Below are positions 1 to 8,786 of a stretch of DNA of 28,721 bases, in pieces. How positions within the stretch are numbered: the first letter of the stretch is position 1; each line of letters opens with the position of its first letter. This stretch comes from Candidatus Undinarchaeales archaeon (GTDB lineage Archaea; SpSt-1190; JASMDC01). A program made the translations under genes and the position numbers. The notes beneath the pieces are model-generated. The model saw only the letters and a program-made list of their open reading frames with translations. It was not told where the DNA came from and made no database searches. The DNA is taken from assembly GCA_030753015.1 (NCBI GenBank), contig JASMDC010000031.1:13843-42563 (forward strand), written 5' to 3'.

Positions 1-701
1 TCTCGCCAGTGAGACCAGGCAGTGAACCCCGTGTTCAGGCCGATGTTTACATCATAGAGTCTTACACCGAACTCTTTTTCAAGGTCCTCCCCTACACCAA
101 GCAGCCGACCTTGTCCAAAAAGGTATACCAATTCATCATTGAGGTGCTCTCCGTTTTCATCGAAATACAGTACATCGATGATGTGACCCGTATTTGTACG
201 GTTTCTCTGTTCGAGGGTGAAGACGGTCTTTTCCGCTGCATCCTCGGAAACCCTCTGGTTGTACCATTCATTACCGATCTTAAAACGGTTGTATTCGGAT
301 AGCCTAGGATGCTCCGCAGAGGTGATATAGAAGTACTCGGATCGCGGTATATAGGTGAATCGTGTTGGAGGCTTGAGCTTCCCATATACCCATCGCTTGA
401 CGTCCGCTTTATCATCCGTACCGGAAGTATTCACCATTGGGGTCATTACCGTAATGGTATGCTTGCCCGGTTCAACGTCCAGATTTATCAATCCGGGCAC
501 GGTCTTTTTTTCCTCGGTAACTAATGTGTTGTACTCACTGACATACTTCACATAATCATCATCAACCTTGACGACGACCTTGATATCGTTGAATTCTCCG
601 AACCTATCCCCGGCATAGCTCCATATTTGAATTGGAATTGTGACCCCAAGACCTAAGGATAGGATCACTAGCAGTACCGTAAAAAGGTGCAAGTACCGCA
701 T
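1..701 (-). CDS. Truncated secreted/membrane-anchored protein of unknown function
   Basis: The reading frame opens at ATG 701 and runs off the left edge without a stop, giving about 233 visible residues. Residues 1-25 are a hydrophobic signal peptide or signal anchor (MRYLHLFTVLLVILSLGLGV), so the product is probably exported. The rest looks beta-rich and soluble: a stretch with VVVKVDDDYVKYV, then VEPGKHTITV, which resembles an Ig-like or PEGA-like strand pair, then an alpha/beta part (FGQGRLLGVGEDLEKEFGVRL). I recognise no family. The start is supported by a TATA-like element (725-732) centred about 27 bp upstream, the leaderless spacing used throughout this window. The gene is clearly AT-richer than its neighbours, which could mean recent acquisition or relaxed selection. 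It is divergent from the phosphohexomutase. The coding call is firm; the function is unknown. Confidence 0.7.
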   Translation of the reverse strand, partial: MRYLHLFTVLLVILSLGLGVTIPIQIWSYAGDRFGEFNDIKVVVKVDDDYVKYVSEYNTLVTEEKKTVPGLINLDVEPGKHTITVMTPMVNTSGTDDKADVKRWVYGKLKPPTRFTYIPRSEYFYITSAEHPRLSEYNRFKIGNEWYNQRVSEDAAEKTVFTLEQRNRTNTGHIIDVLYFDENGEHLNDELVYLFGQGRLLGVGEDLEKEFGVRLYDVNIGLNTGFTAWSHWR

Positions 702-724
702 ACTATAGAGGAGTACGGACAAGG

Positions 725-732
725 ATATAAAT
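725..732. promoter_or_regulatory. Shared TATA-like element for divergent genes at 701 (-) and 754 (+)
   Basis: ATATAAAT is centred at about 728.5. That is about 27 bp from ATG 701 on the minus strand and about 25 bp from ATG 754 on the plus strand. Archaeal transcription usually starts about 25-27 bp from the TATA centre, so both transcripts would be leaderless. No other TATA-like sequence lies between the two genes. Confidence 0.6.
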
Positions 733-753
733 GTGACTACGGACATCGACCCT

Positions 754-2106
754 ATGGCCTTTTTCGGAACGGCGGGCATACGCGGCCCACTCTCCAAGGT
801 ATCCCCCGAGCTGTGCATGAACGTGGGAATGGCTCTCGCCACATACCTCGGCAACGATGGTAAGGTAGTAGTGGCCCGGGACGGACGCGTGACAGGTCAG
901 ATGCTCTTCCATGCTCTAACCTCCGGTATCATGGCCGGAGGGATCGATGTGCTCGATGCGGGTTGTCTTCCGACGCCCCTGTTAGCCTTTGCGTCCTATA
1001 ACTATGTTGTCGATGGCAGCGTGATGCTCACTGCGTCCCACAATCCTGCCTCGGATAACGGCATCAAGCTGTTCACCTCCGAGGGAAGCGAGTTCGACCT
1101 AACTGCTGAGAAGCAGATCGAGGGGCTTGTGGGTGACGCAAGCTTCAACCTCGCTCGGTGGGACGAAATAGGTATGCTCAGAACTCTGGACACGGTGATC
1201 GAGGAGTATATCGACTACCTCCTCGGCTTCGTGGAGATGGAACGCGAGCTGCGGGTTGTAGTGGATTGCGCCAATGGTGTGGGCGCACTCGTGGCCCCAC
1301 GTGTACTCCGCCGCATGGGGTGCAAGGTCATTACCACCAACTCCCAATTGGACGGCTTCTTCCCGGGACGACCTGCGGAACCTACCCCCGAGAACATACG
1401 CGAATTCACCCGGGTAGTACGCTCTACGGGAGCGGACATTGGATTTGCATTGGACGGTGACGCAGACCGGGTTGCTGTTGTCGATGGTGACGGAACGATC
1501 GTCCAGGACGATGCTCTCATAAATCTCTTCGCCCGTCTTGCCGTGGAAGAGAAAGGGAGCGGTACAGTAGTGACCTCTATCAACACATCACGGGCCATCC
1601 AGGAGACCGTGGAGACAGCAGGCGGCAGCCTCAAACGTGTGCGCCTCGGTGCGCTCCATGAAGGTATCCGGGAGACCGGTGCCGTGTTCGGTGCGGAGCC
1701 CTGGAAACTTATATTCCCCGAGTTCGGTGGGTGGATCGATGGAATATTCTGCGCTGCACGCATAGCTTCCCTGGTGAGCCATGAAGGTACGCTTGCGGAC
1801 CTCGTGCCACCGGTCCCCGCCTACCCGCTGATCCGCAAGAACGTGTATGTCACACCCGGGACGCAGCCACAGATAATGTCCCATGTTCACGAACGTATGC
1901 TAACATCCTTCTCCGATGTGGAGAGCATGCTGGATATCGATGGATTGAGGCTGGACACATCTGACGGATGGTTGTTGGTCCGCGCCTCAGGGACCGAGCC
2001 CAAGATCCGAGTGGTTGCCGAAGGGCGGACCGACCGCATCGCAAACGACTACTTCACCAAGGGAATGGGTTTCGTCGAGGAAGCGCTCGCCAAGATTGAT
2101 AAGTAG
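754..2106 (+). CDS. glmM: Phosphoglucosamine mutase / phosphomannomutase family
   Basis: This is an alpha-D-phosphohexomutase that isomerises a hexose or hexosamine 6-phosphate to the 1-phosphate via a phosphoserine. It probably feeds UDP-GlcNAc or nucleotide-sugar synthesis in the cytoplasm. The protein is 450 aa, normal for the family. All four family motifs are visible: N-terminal FGTAGIRG, active-site loop TASHNP with Ser at about residue 95, metal loop DGDADR at about 234-239, and C-terminal phosphate loop RASGTEPKIRV. The sugar-recognition loop reads GAEPWKLIFPEFGGWIDG, close to the archaeal GlmM pattern but with WKL where Cys-Gly-Thr-type residues are common, so GlcN versus Man/Glc specificity is not settled. 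An in-frame GTG at 733 would extend the protein by 7 residues. ATG 754 is preferred because it falls at leaderless distance from the TATA element. Confidence 0.9.
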   Translation: MAFFGTAGIRGPLSKVSPELCMNVGMALATYLGNDGKVVVARDGRVTGQMLFHALTSGIMAGGIDVLDAGCLPTPLLAFASYNYVVDGSVMLTASHNPASDNGIKLFTSEGSEFDLTAEKQIEGLVGDASFNLARWDEIGMLRTLDTVIEEYIDYLLGFVEMERELRVVVDCANGVGALVAPRVLRRMGCKVITTNSQLDGFFPGRPAEPTPENIREFTRVVRSTGADIGFALDGDADRVAVVDGDGTIVQDDALINLFARLAVEEKGSGTVVTSINTSRAIQETVETAGGSLKRVRLGALHEGIRETGAVFGAEPWKLIFPEFGGWIDGIFCAARIASLVSHEGTLADLVPPVPAYPLIRKNVYVTPGTQPQIMSHVHERMLTSFSDVESMLDIDGLRLDTSDGWLLVRASGTEPKIRVVAEGRTDRIANDYFTKGMGFVEEALAKIDK

Positions 2107-2117
2107 CTGGCCCCGAT

Positions 2118-2127
2118 AGTTATATAT
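2118..2127 (+). promoter_or_regulatory. TATA-like element upstream of the solenoid protein
   Basis: GTTATATATT lies in the short gap after the phosphohexomutase stop and about 34 bp before ATG 2157. It suggests that the large surface protein has its own promoter with a very short leader and is not only read through from upstream. Confidence 0.45.
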
Positions 2128-2156
2128 TGATTGACGGGTGTCAGTCCCTTGAGCAG

Positions 2157-5018
2157 ATGGTGGAGCGGACGGGGTCGATTGTCGGGGCACTAGTGCTCAC
2201 TCTATTCATTGCCTTCGCACCCGGTCTGGGTGAAAAGATAGTGGAAGGTGAGGGGACCGTCACACTCGATATTGACTTTCGCTCCACCGAGGATATCATC
2301 GTTAAAGATAGTGCCACCCTGATTCTCCGGGACATGGAGCTTGACATGAACCAGGCCTATGATGACGAATTAATCATCAGGGTTGAGGAGCAAGGGAAAC
2401 TCATCCTCTCGAACGTTCAGATTAGCTCGAACAAGCACATCGTGCTCAGTGTGTTGGAAGGGGGGTCCCTCGAGGCCACTAACAGCACGATAATCGTCGA
2501 CGAACTCCTGACCGATACGACCGGAACCATAGCATTCACCGACTCGAGTGCACTGGGTTTCCTTACGCTGAAGGCAGATCGGGTAACGATGCTCCGTAGT
2601 CGGATACTCGCTCAACGGCTCGATATCCAAGCCATGAGTGAGGCAAAGATCGATGGCTGCCCGGATATTCAGAACCTTCACACACTTGACGCCCCATATT
2701 TCAAGATTATAGACTCGGTGATCGTGAGCCAAGAGACGCTCGAGCTCAAGGGCACATCGACGAGCTCTGTGGTATCCAATCTTACAGCCACAGCCCCGGA
2801 GATCCGTATATCGTCGGGATTCGAACTTGAAGTGCGCGACTCTTGGTTGAGTGCCAAGGAGCCCGAAGGATTGACCCTCATCCATCTCATAGCACCGACA
2901 CTCCTGGTTTCCACTTCAAAGATGGAGGTCGCCGAAGGTCATCGGGCCGGCATCCTTCTGCGTGGGACTAATGTTGACGCCAGGAACCTCACAGTAACGG
3001 GAAGCTGTGACGTGGGCTGTGCCAACATCACGCTTGAGATCAAGGGCAAGACGCTCATCCTCCACTCGATCATGGCCAACCTCAAGGGGGGCTCGGCCCC
3101 TGATGGCACTGGTGGGCATGGCGCGAACGCCACCATCATCATCGCAAGTGACCGTATGACCGCTGCAGACCTCACCTTCACTCTCATTGGGGGATACGGA
3201 GGCGATGGACGGTTCATTGGTGGGAACGGTGGTAATGCCACCGCTTTGTTCCTCAGTGATGAGACATCCGTGGACCGCGGACTTGTCTCGCTTAACGGTA
3301 GTGAGGGGGGTGACGGGGGATTCGATCCCGGTGTGGAACTCCGGCTTGGAGGCAATGGTGGACACTCGTCAATGATGGTGCGAGCCAAGACTGCGACCCT
3401 TAGAGACATGACCTATAATGGCCTGGGCGGCTTCCCCGGGGACGCTGGGAAAGGGCCAGGATTATGTGGTGATGATATCATTACAATCGAAGCGGACAAG
3501 GTCACGGTCATCGGTACGGTCATGAACAGTAATGGTGGTGAGGGACGAGAACCTAACTACCAACGTAAGGACAGTCACGGATGTGATGGGCGGGTGACTC
3601 TCACGGGGAGGACACTTGTGATCGAGCACGACACGTTCCGGGCCACTGGCGGCGACTGTGCCCCGTCCACCGAGTGGGCCGCTGTAGGCGGGAACGGCCT
3701 CGTGACCGTCACAGGTGAGCAGGTGAACATAATGGACTTCACGGTCCGAGCGAACGGGGGCTCGGGTGGCATCGGGAAGGAGCATCCATCGTTCCGGACT
3801 TCTGGATGGGCGAACCTGACGCTAGAAGGCTCTACCGAGCTCTCTGTACTCGACTTCGACATTACAGCTGATGCCAGAATTGAGTCAAAGGCCGGCACAC
3901 TTCGCGATCTGACGTTGAAGGGCACACCCCTCATCGGCGGTACCCTCTCACTTATCAATCCCCGCCTCAACGACGCCCGGTCACCTCTTCTAGATGCGGT
4001 TCAATTCCCATCCAATGACCGCTATCTCCTCAAACTTGATGTCACGTACTACCTTGACGTCACAGTCAAGGATAAGGAAGGGAAGGCCTTCCCGGGAGCG
4101 CGCGTTGCACTCTACGAGCCCCTCGGCAGCGAACCTGTCTATGTCGCACACTCGGATAGCGATGGTCATACGCGAATCGAGGCTCAAGCGGAGCAGATTA
4201 CGCGGAGCAAGGATAATTTCCAAGGCAACTTCCGAGTAGTGGCGACCGCCTTGGGTGCGAAGGCCGAGAAGGGGCTCATCCTAGATACATCGAAGGCTTT
4301 GACGCTCACTCTTGACGCCGTCTATCAGCCCGAGCCGACGGTCCCGGTCGAGCCGGGTCCTGACGAGAACGTGACCGGCGGGACGCCCGGTACCACACCG
4401 GTTCCCGAGTTGGTAGTTCCTACGCCCTTCCCCACACCAACACCCCATCCCGTGACTGCTATCCGGGCGACGCCACCGCCCGATCCCGCCGACATGGCCG
4501 CAAGAGCCCGGGCACTTGTCAAAACCCAGCCGTTCAGAGCACTGGTAATGGCGGACGAGGCCCTAGCGGTCGATCCTTCCAACAAGCGGGCCCGACTTCA
4601 ACGAGCCACGGCTCTCGAAGCGCTGGACCGGTACAAAGAATCGCAACTGATGTACGAGCTTGTGCTCATCGATGATCCCGGCGACGCGGAAATACGTGCT
4701 CGTGTCGACGAGGTCAAAGTGAAAGCCGAGGAGATTGCAGCCAAAGCCGCGACCGGAGATGCAACGGAGACGACAACTGGTGACCTCACTTGGACCATCA
4801 TCAAGGTCCTTGTGGGCCTGCTGGTCGTAGTGTTCATCATCGGTGTTGCGATGGTAATCATGTCGAATCCCGCCCAACAGGACCGTGAGACGGAGGCTAT
4901 CCGCTCTTTCACCCTCCAATGGACACAGCAGGGGTACACTCCCGACCAGGTCCGTGAGTACTTACTTGGTATGGGATACCCGTCTGAGAAGATCGAGGCC
5001 GTAATGATCGGAAAGTAA
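2157..5018 (+). CDS. Large membrane-anchored beta-solenoid surface protein
   Basis: The protein is 953 aa and unusual in domain order. An N-terminal signal peptide (VGALVLTLFIAFAPG) is followed by about 600 residues of repetitive short beta strands with Gly-rich turns (GGYGGDGRFIGGNGGNA and similar), which look like a right-handed beta-helix or solenoid. Next comes a domain like the carboxypeptidase regulatory/Ig fold (DVTVKDKEGKAFPGARVALYE, about 635-720), then a Pro/Thr linker (about 725-770). A helical TPR-like pair follows (ARALVKTQPFRALVMADEAL onward), then one TM helix (about 878-902, IIKVLVGLLVVVFIIGVAMV). The last 50 residues form a cytosolic tail with a UBA-like helix pattern (QGYTPDQVREYLLGMGYPSE). 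Several N-x-T/S sequons lie in the outer part. In-frame TTG 2127 is an alternative start. Likely a cell-envelope protein; ligand unknown. Confidence 0.75.
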   Translation: MVERTGSIVGALVLTLFIAFAPGLGEKIVEGEGTVTLDIDFRSTEDIIVKDSATLILRDMELDMNQAYDDELIIRVEEQGKLILSNVQISSNKHIVLSVLEGGSLEATNSTIIVDELLTDTTGTIAFTDSSALGFLTLKADRVTMLRSRILAQRLDIQAMSEAKIDGCPDIQNLHTLDAPYFKIIDSVIVSQETLELKGTSTSSVVSNLTATAPEIRISSGFELEVRDSWLSAKEPEGLTLIHLIAPTLLVSTSKMEVAEGHRAGILLRGTNVDARNLTVTGSCDVGCANITLEIKGKTLILHSIMANLKGGSAPDGTGGHGANATIIIASDRMTAADLTFTLIGGYGGDGRFIGGNGGNATALFLSDETSVDRGLVSLNGSEGGDGGFDPGVELRLGGNGGHSSMMVRAKTATLRDMTYNGLGGFPGDAGKGPGLCGDDIITIEADKVTVIGTVMNSNGGEGREPNYQRKDSHGCDGRVTLTGRTLVIEHDTFRATGGDCAPSTEWAAVGGNGLVTVTGEQVNIMDFTVRANGGSGGIGKEHPSFRTSGWANLTLEGSTELSVLDFDITADARIESKAGTLRDLTLKGTPLIGGTLSLINPRLNDARSPLLDAVQFPSNDRYLLKLDVTYYLDVTVKDKEGKAFPGARVALYEPLGSEPVYVAHSDSDGHTRIEAQAEQITRSKDNFQGNFRVVATALGAKAEKGLILDTSKALTLTLDAVYQPEPTVPVEPGPDENVTGGTPGTTPVPELVVPTPFPTPTPHPVTAIRATPPPDPADMAARARALVKTQPFRALVMADEALAVDPSNKRARLQRATALEALDRYKESQLMYELVLIDDPGDAEIRARVDEVKVKAEEIAAKAATGDATETTTGDLTWTIIKVLVGLLVVVFIIGVAMVIMSNPAQQDRETEAIRSFTLQWTQQGYTPDQVREYLLGMGYPSEKIEAVMIGK

Positions 5019-5037
5019 GACTGCACCTCGAAATTGC

Positions 5038-6456
5038 TTAGCTTCCGACCACATCGTACACGTCTATATCGTCCCCCTCGCGAACAGCGGCGAGCTCACG
5101 GGTGATTCCTTCATTGTTCTCAAGATTGACACTACCGCTATCAAGGTCGAGGCCGACCTGAACCCATTTGTCCCCGGAGACTAGTCTGAATCCGTCCTCT
5201 CTCATCACGACTTCGGCATCCGTCACCCAGTCGGCGTTGAACGTTTCCTTGATATAGTTACGAATGGGTGCATAGCCTTGTTTGGCTAAGGACCCCCAGG
5301 AGAATAGGAATGTCTTAGAGAGGGCGTCGAGTGTGACCTTTTCGGTCATCTGCTCGAAGTTCACCCTCCCGCGCCAAGCAAGGCACGGCGCATCCAGCCG
5401 TGCGCTGTGGAGGAGGACGCGCGCTCTTAGCCAGGGGATGAACATGAGCCCCTGAGTGAGCGTTTCAGGGACCACATAGGTAATGGTCTCACCGGGAGGG
5501 AGGCTCTGGGGAAGGCAGTCGGGGCACGCGGTTAGACGACCACAGGCGCCCCTTCGTGTGCGCACTCCTAAGGACGATGTCTTCGGAACGATACGGCCCA
5601 GGAGCGAGTCGATCACAACGAATGGTTCGAGGAGCGTTTCGCGAGAAATGTGGTCACTACCTGTGTTCCTCAGGGTGATGACAAGGGCCGGGCGTTCAAG
5701 GCGGCATGCTCTGGCAGAAGCATCCGATGCTAAGCTCATAGAATCGCAGGTCACTGCTATAGTGGTGTCAGGGGAGCCCTCGGACGCGGAGAGATCCCAT
5801 ACCACAAGGCAGAGCCCGACACTGACCATCGCGATCAATACCGTCACCGCAATGGCCATACGCCCAAATCCCCCCTCAGTTTCATCGATGTCCACGGATA
5901 TTTGCTCACCTTCTCCCTCGACGAAGTCGCGTAAGAGGTACTCGCTGGACGGTGCGATCTCACCACGTCCCCGGGCCCATATCGCAGCGAGGACGACGAG
6001 CCCGCCAAGTACGAGTCCGATGACGATCTGCCAACGGCCGATACCGGACGATGAGGGTGCCAAGGCCACAGGCTTCGACCTGAGTGGACAGACATCTGGC
6101 CAGGTGATGACCATCTGGGCCGATGATGGTGTGGCTGCACACTCATCACACCTCTCGATGTTCAACGTCCCAAGCGGGTGTGCCCACGAGAAGGGCTTGG
6201 CACTTTTCCCATAGGGCACGAGCAGAGTCGTACCGACATCCTTGCTTAGTGTATCGACCAAGATGAGTGAGGCCGCGTGTCCGCCCGTGATCTGATCACG
6301 GGTAACGCTCGCCAGGGTCAGCGTCATGTCGCAGAAACGGCGGCGCGTACCGGTCGTGAACATGACGCGCTTCTCTTGGGCAATTACAGTCGTGATGAGT
6401 ATGAGGAGAGTGAGAATGATGGTCGCTACGCACCACCTCGTCCTGGAACGTGTCAT
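5038..6456 (-). CDS. Three-TM membrane protein with duplicated Cys-containing ectodomain
   Basis: The protein is 472 aa and I recognise no family. TM1 (10-26) leads into an outer domain with paired cysteines (FCD, ERCDEC, DVC). TM2 (142-161) returns the chain to a short acidic cytosolic loop (REFs near DFVEGEGEQISVDIDETEGG), and TM3 (199-221) leads to a second outer domain. The two outer domains look like copies: each starts with a CD...LAS stretch, has a hydrophobic strand, and ends with a C-x2-C followed by strands (CDEC...QMVITWP versus CPDC...TITYVVP). The C-terminal 100 residues (after about 370) look like a separate alpha/beta domain. The start is ATG 6456, only 5 bp after the stop of the Cys-repeat lipoprotein gene, so the two are one operon. 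An upstream in-frame extension would overlap that gene and lacks a TM-compatible sequence. Confidence 0.7.
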   Translation of the reverse strand: MTRSRTRWCVATIILTLLILITTVIAQEKRVMFTTGTRRRFCDMTLTLASVTRDQITGGHAASLILVDTLSKDVGTTLLVPYGKSAKPFSWAHPLGTLNIERCDECAATPSSAQMVITWPDVCPLRSKPVALAPSSSGIGRWQIVIGLVLGGLVVLAAIWARGRGEIAPSSEYLLRDFVEGEGEQISVDIDETEGGFGRMAIAVTVLIAMVSVGLCLVVWDLSASEGSPDTTIAVTCDSMSLASDASARACRLERPALVITLRNTGSDHISRETLLEPFVVIDSLLGRIVPKTSSLGVRTRRGACGRLTACPDCLPQSLPPGETITYVVPETLTQGLMFIPWLRARVLLHSARLDAPCLAWRGRVNFEQMTEKVTLDALSKTFLFSWGSLAKQGYAPIRNYIKETFNADWVTDAEVVMREDGFRLVSGDKWVQVGLDLDSGSVNLENNEGITRELAAVREGDDIDVYDVVGS

Positions 6457-6461
6457 TCCTC

Positions 6462-8687
6462 TCAGCACCAACGGTCCCGGATGGTCCCGTCGAGCACATC
6501 GCAGGCAGCGAGATCTCCCACGACTTCTGACAGGCACCAAGCTCGGGACTCGCCGGCCAGGCTGTCGCACAGCTCATGGTTGCCAATGGTTGTGGCGAGG
6601 TAGAGGACACATGCGTCCCTGGTAGAGTTGGTAGCGATGAACGCGCACACGTCCGCATCTGCTCTGGCCTGGGCGCAGTGGTAGAGGCAAAGGTCCTGTG
6701 CCCATTCAACTGTGAGGGCGGTGCAGGGCTCGGTGCACTCCTCGTTCGCAAGGGCCTTGCACCAGTTCAGCTCAAGTGTCGTGGGGATATCGTCACAGAT
6801 GCTCGGATCATCGAACGCTCGGGCGATGAGGGCTATGCACCGTTGGCGCGGGAAGCGGGCCTCGATCTCACGACACTGCTCCGCATTCCGGGTCTGGACA
6901 GCGAACAATGATGTGCATTCGCCCCGGAGACGGGTATTGACGATGTCATTACAGGGGAACACGCTCCGGGATGCTTCCGCGACCCTCGCTAGACAGTCGT
7001 CCCGGAGGGCGGCCAGGCCAATCTCCTTACACACGGTGTCGTCCTTTGTGTACACGGCGAGGTCATGCATGCAGCGGTCGCGGACCATGACCAGCTCGAT
7101 GCTGGAACAGTCTGCCTGCTCCCCTCGCGCGCTGACGGACAGGACGCACGCAGCCATGCACTGTGAGCGCATCCACGGCAGCGATAGGTGGTCTGAGAGG
7201 CAACGCTCGCATGAGCCGGAGGAAACGGCCTGGCACCATGTGCGTGAGCTCCCCTCGGGGAGCGCGTCGCACAAGGCGGGCTCAACAGCCGCTGCAGCGA
7301 CGGCTAGGATACATGTCGTCCACATGTTTGACGAATCGATCGCGGAGCACACCTCAGGTTCAATGCGACGTCCGGCCAGATGGACTGTGCATGCTCCGGT
7401 GACATTCTTTGTGACTATGTCCGAGGGGCAGGCAGTTACGTTCTTCCCACTCCTCACCCCGGCCAGTACGCACTGTTCCCTGAGCGTGAGCGGATGCTCG
7501 TTGGCAATCGGCCCGCAGAGGACCAGAGGGGCAATCCCCGGGAGAGCCTGAGAGGCGCAGGCCTCGCGCTCGGGGCCCTTGGGAAGAACGTCACACACCG
7601 ACGGATCGCTTGTGGCCGCTGCTACTGCATGGACACACAGTCCTTTCGTAGCCTCCCCGAGCTGATTAACACAAATGTCGACATCGCCTGTCGCGAGTGC
7701 GACACGGATGAGGCAGGATTCGCGAGTCGTTTTGTCGGCCATGTTCGAACATGCATCAACCGCAGGAATATACGGTACGAATGCCTCGAGGCAGCGGTCA
7801 TTGGACCGGGGATTCTGGACATTGGTGCACGCAGTCGCGTCCCATCCTCGGATCCCGATCCCTAAATAGCACTCGTCCGCGATGGCAGGATCGGCGATCA
7901 GAGCGCAAAGGGAGATGTCCGCTGTAGCGATCGCTATCGGTGAGAGGCAGGAGTCCTTGGCGAAGCTGCTGAGGATGGGATCGCAGATCGAGGGATCATT
8001 ACGCTCTATGGCGACGGACCGGTAGCACCAGTCACGGTCCTTCTCCGCAGGGATGAGCTCGCACAGTGCCATATCTACCAGAGAGCGGGCCACTGCAGCG
8101 ATACATGTGCCCTTCACCTCATCAGTAGCGATCTGTTCGCAATAGGTACTATTACCAGAGCGCTCGGCCAGCGAGGAGAAGCAGTCGTCCCGCAGCCCAC
8201 CCGCGTCCAGCGCTGTGCACAGACCCTCGGTCCGTTGCTCCGGGAATCTGGCCAGACATGCGTTCCTGACGCCCGCGTCCTCGATCCACCGGCATCCGTC
8301 AGCGTCGTCGATCGTCGCAGCGAGGTCCCGGTAGCAGGAGCGTCGGAGTGGTTGGGCGTCGGTGTCGGTACGAACTCGCGCGCATAGCGTCATGTCGCCC
8401 TTCTCCTTCGCGGTCGCCACCACACACTTGTCCCGGGAAATGTGGACAACGCACCGTTCGCACACGCTCACGTCACCGAACGCTGGCACCGTTGCGATGT
8501 AGCACGAGTCGTGGAGCCCGGAATCGGTGATGGCCGCGCACAGGCCCGGATCGTTACTACTCAGAGCATTGTTCTTGATATCCTGCGCCTCGTCCACTGA
8601 CTGCCCCCCGATGCATCCTGCAAGGAGCAGTGCGATGATGAGCAGCGACGGTAGCGTGCCGTCGCCCAGACCATTCTTCCTTCCCAT
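6462..8687 (-). CDS. Cys-pair tandem-repeat lipoprotein (about 27 repeats)
   Basis: The protein is 741 aa. It begins with a lipoprotein-type signal (LPSLLIIALLLAGCIGG; lipobox LAGC). Almost the whole mature part is a run of about 27 repeats of roughly 24-30 residues. The pattern is D-x3-C-x2-I-x5-[KR]-[DG]-x-C-[LYI]-x2-[VL]-A-x5, for example DPSICDPILSSFAKDSCLSP and DISLCALIADPAIADECYLG. Two Cys per repeat, about 11-12 residues apart, suggest one disulfide clamping each helical hairpin, so an extracellular disulfide-rich alpha-solenoid is likely (inference). Units around residues 500-540 carry extra CxxC pairs. The start ATG 8687 has a TATA-like element about 30 bp upstream. It is the first gene of an operon with the duplicated-ectodomain membrane protein. 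A shorter paralogous array occurs at 13514-14281. Function unknown; a protein-binding scaffold is plausible. Confidence 0.8.
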   Translation of the reverse strand: MGRKNGLGDGTLPSLLIIALLLAGCIGGQSVDEAQDIKNNALSSNDPGLCAAITDSGLHDSCYIATVPAFGDVSVCERCVVHISRDKCVVATAKEKGDMTLCARVRTDTDAQPLRRSCYRDLAATIDDADGCRWIEDAGVRNACLARFPEQRTEGLCTALDAGGLRDDCFSSLAERSGNSTYCEQIATDEVKGTCIAAVARSLVDMALCELIPAEKDRDWCYRSVAIERNDPSICDPILSSFAKDSCLSPIAIATADISLCALIADPAIADECYLGIGIRGWDATACTNVQNPRSNDRCLEAFVPYIPAVDACSNMADKTTRESCLIRVALATGDVDICVNQLGEATKGLCVHAVAAATSDPSVCDVLPKGPEREACASQALPGIAPLVLCGPIANEHPLTLREQCVLAGVRSGKNVTACPSDIVTKNVTGACTVHLAGRRIEPEVCSAIDSSNMWTTCILAVAAAAVEPALCDALPEGSSRTWCQAVSSGSCERCLSDHLSLPWMRSQCMAACVLSVSARGEQADCSSIELVMVRDRCMHDLAVYTKDDTVCKEIGLAALRDDCLARVAEASRSVFPCNDIVNTRLRGECTSLFAVQTRNAEQCREIEARFPRQRCIALIARAFDDPSICDDIPTTLELNWCKALANEECTEPCTALTVEWAQDLCLYHCAQARADADVCAFIATNSTRDACVLYLATTIGNHELCDSLAGESRAWCLSEVVGDLAACDVLDGTIRDRWC

Positions 8688-8713
8688 GTTGCGGGAACGA
8701 ACACGGCTAACCT

Positions 8714-8722
8714 TGATAAAAC
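8714..8722 (-). promoter_or_regulatory. TATA-like element for the Cys-repeat operon
   Basis: On the minus strand this reads GGTTTTATC, centred about 31 bp before ATG 8687, so the transcript would have a leader of only a few bases. Confidence 0.45.
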
Positions 8723-8749
8723 CTTGGTCGAGGATCCGGTGTCCGAACC

Positions 8750-8758
8750 CTATATAAG
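8750..8758 (+). promoter_or_regulatory. TATA element for the small zinc protein
   Basis: CTATATAAG is centred about 33 bp before ATG 8787. It is separate from the TATA of the divergent lipoprotein gene; these starts are 99 bp apart and do not share an element. Confidence 0.5.
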
Positions 8759-8786
8759 GTTGGGCGGAGATGAAGGAGCAGATCCC

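Noticed and set aside
110-135. A possible frameshift in the truncated left-edge gene at a T-run on the minus strand
   Set aside because: On recount the run has five T and the reading frame is continuous.
3054-3800. Gly-rich repeats in the large surface protein as a mobile or CRISPR-like repeat
   Set aside because: They are imperfect, codon-phased protein repeats (GGxGG turns) with no conserved DNA unit or spacers.
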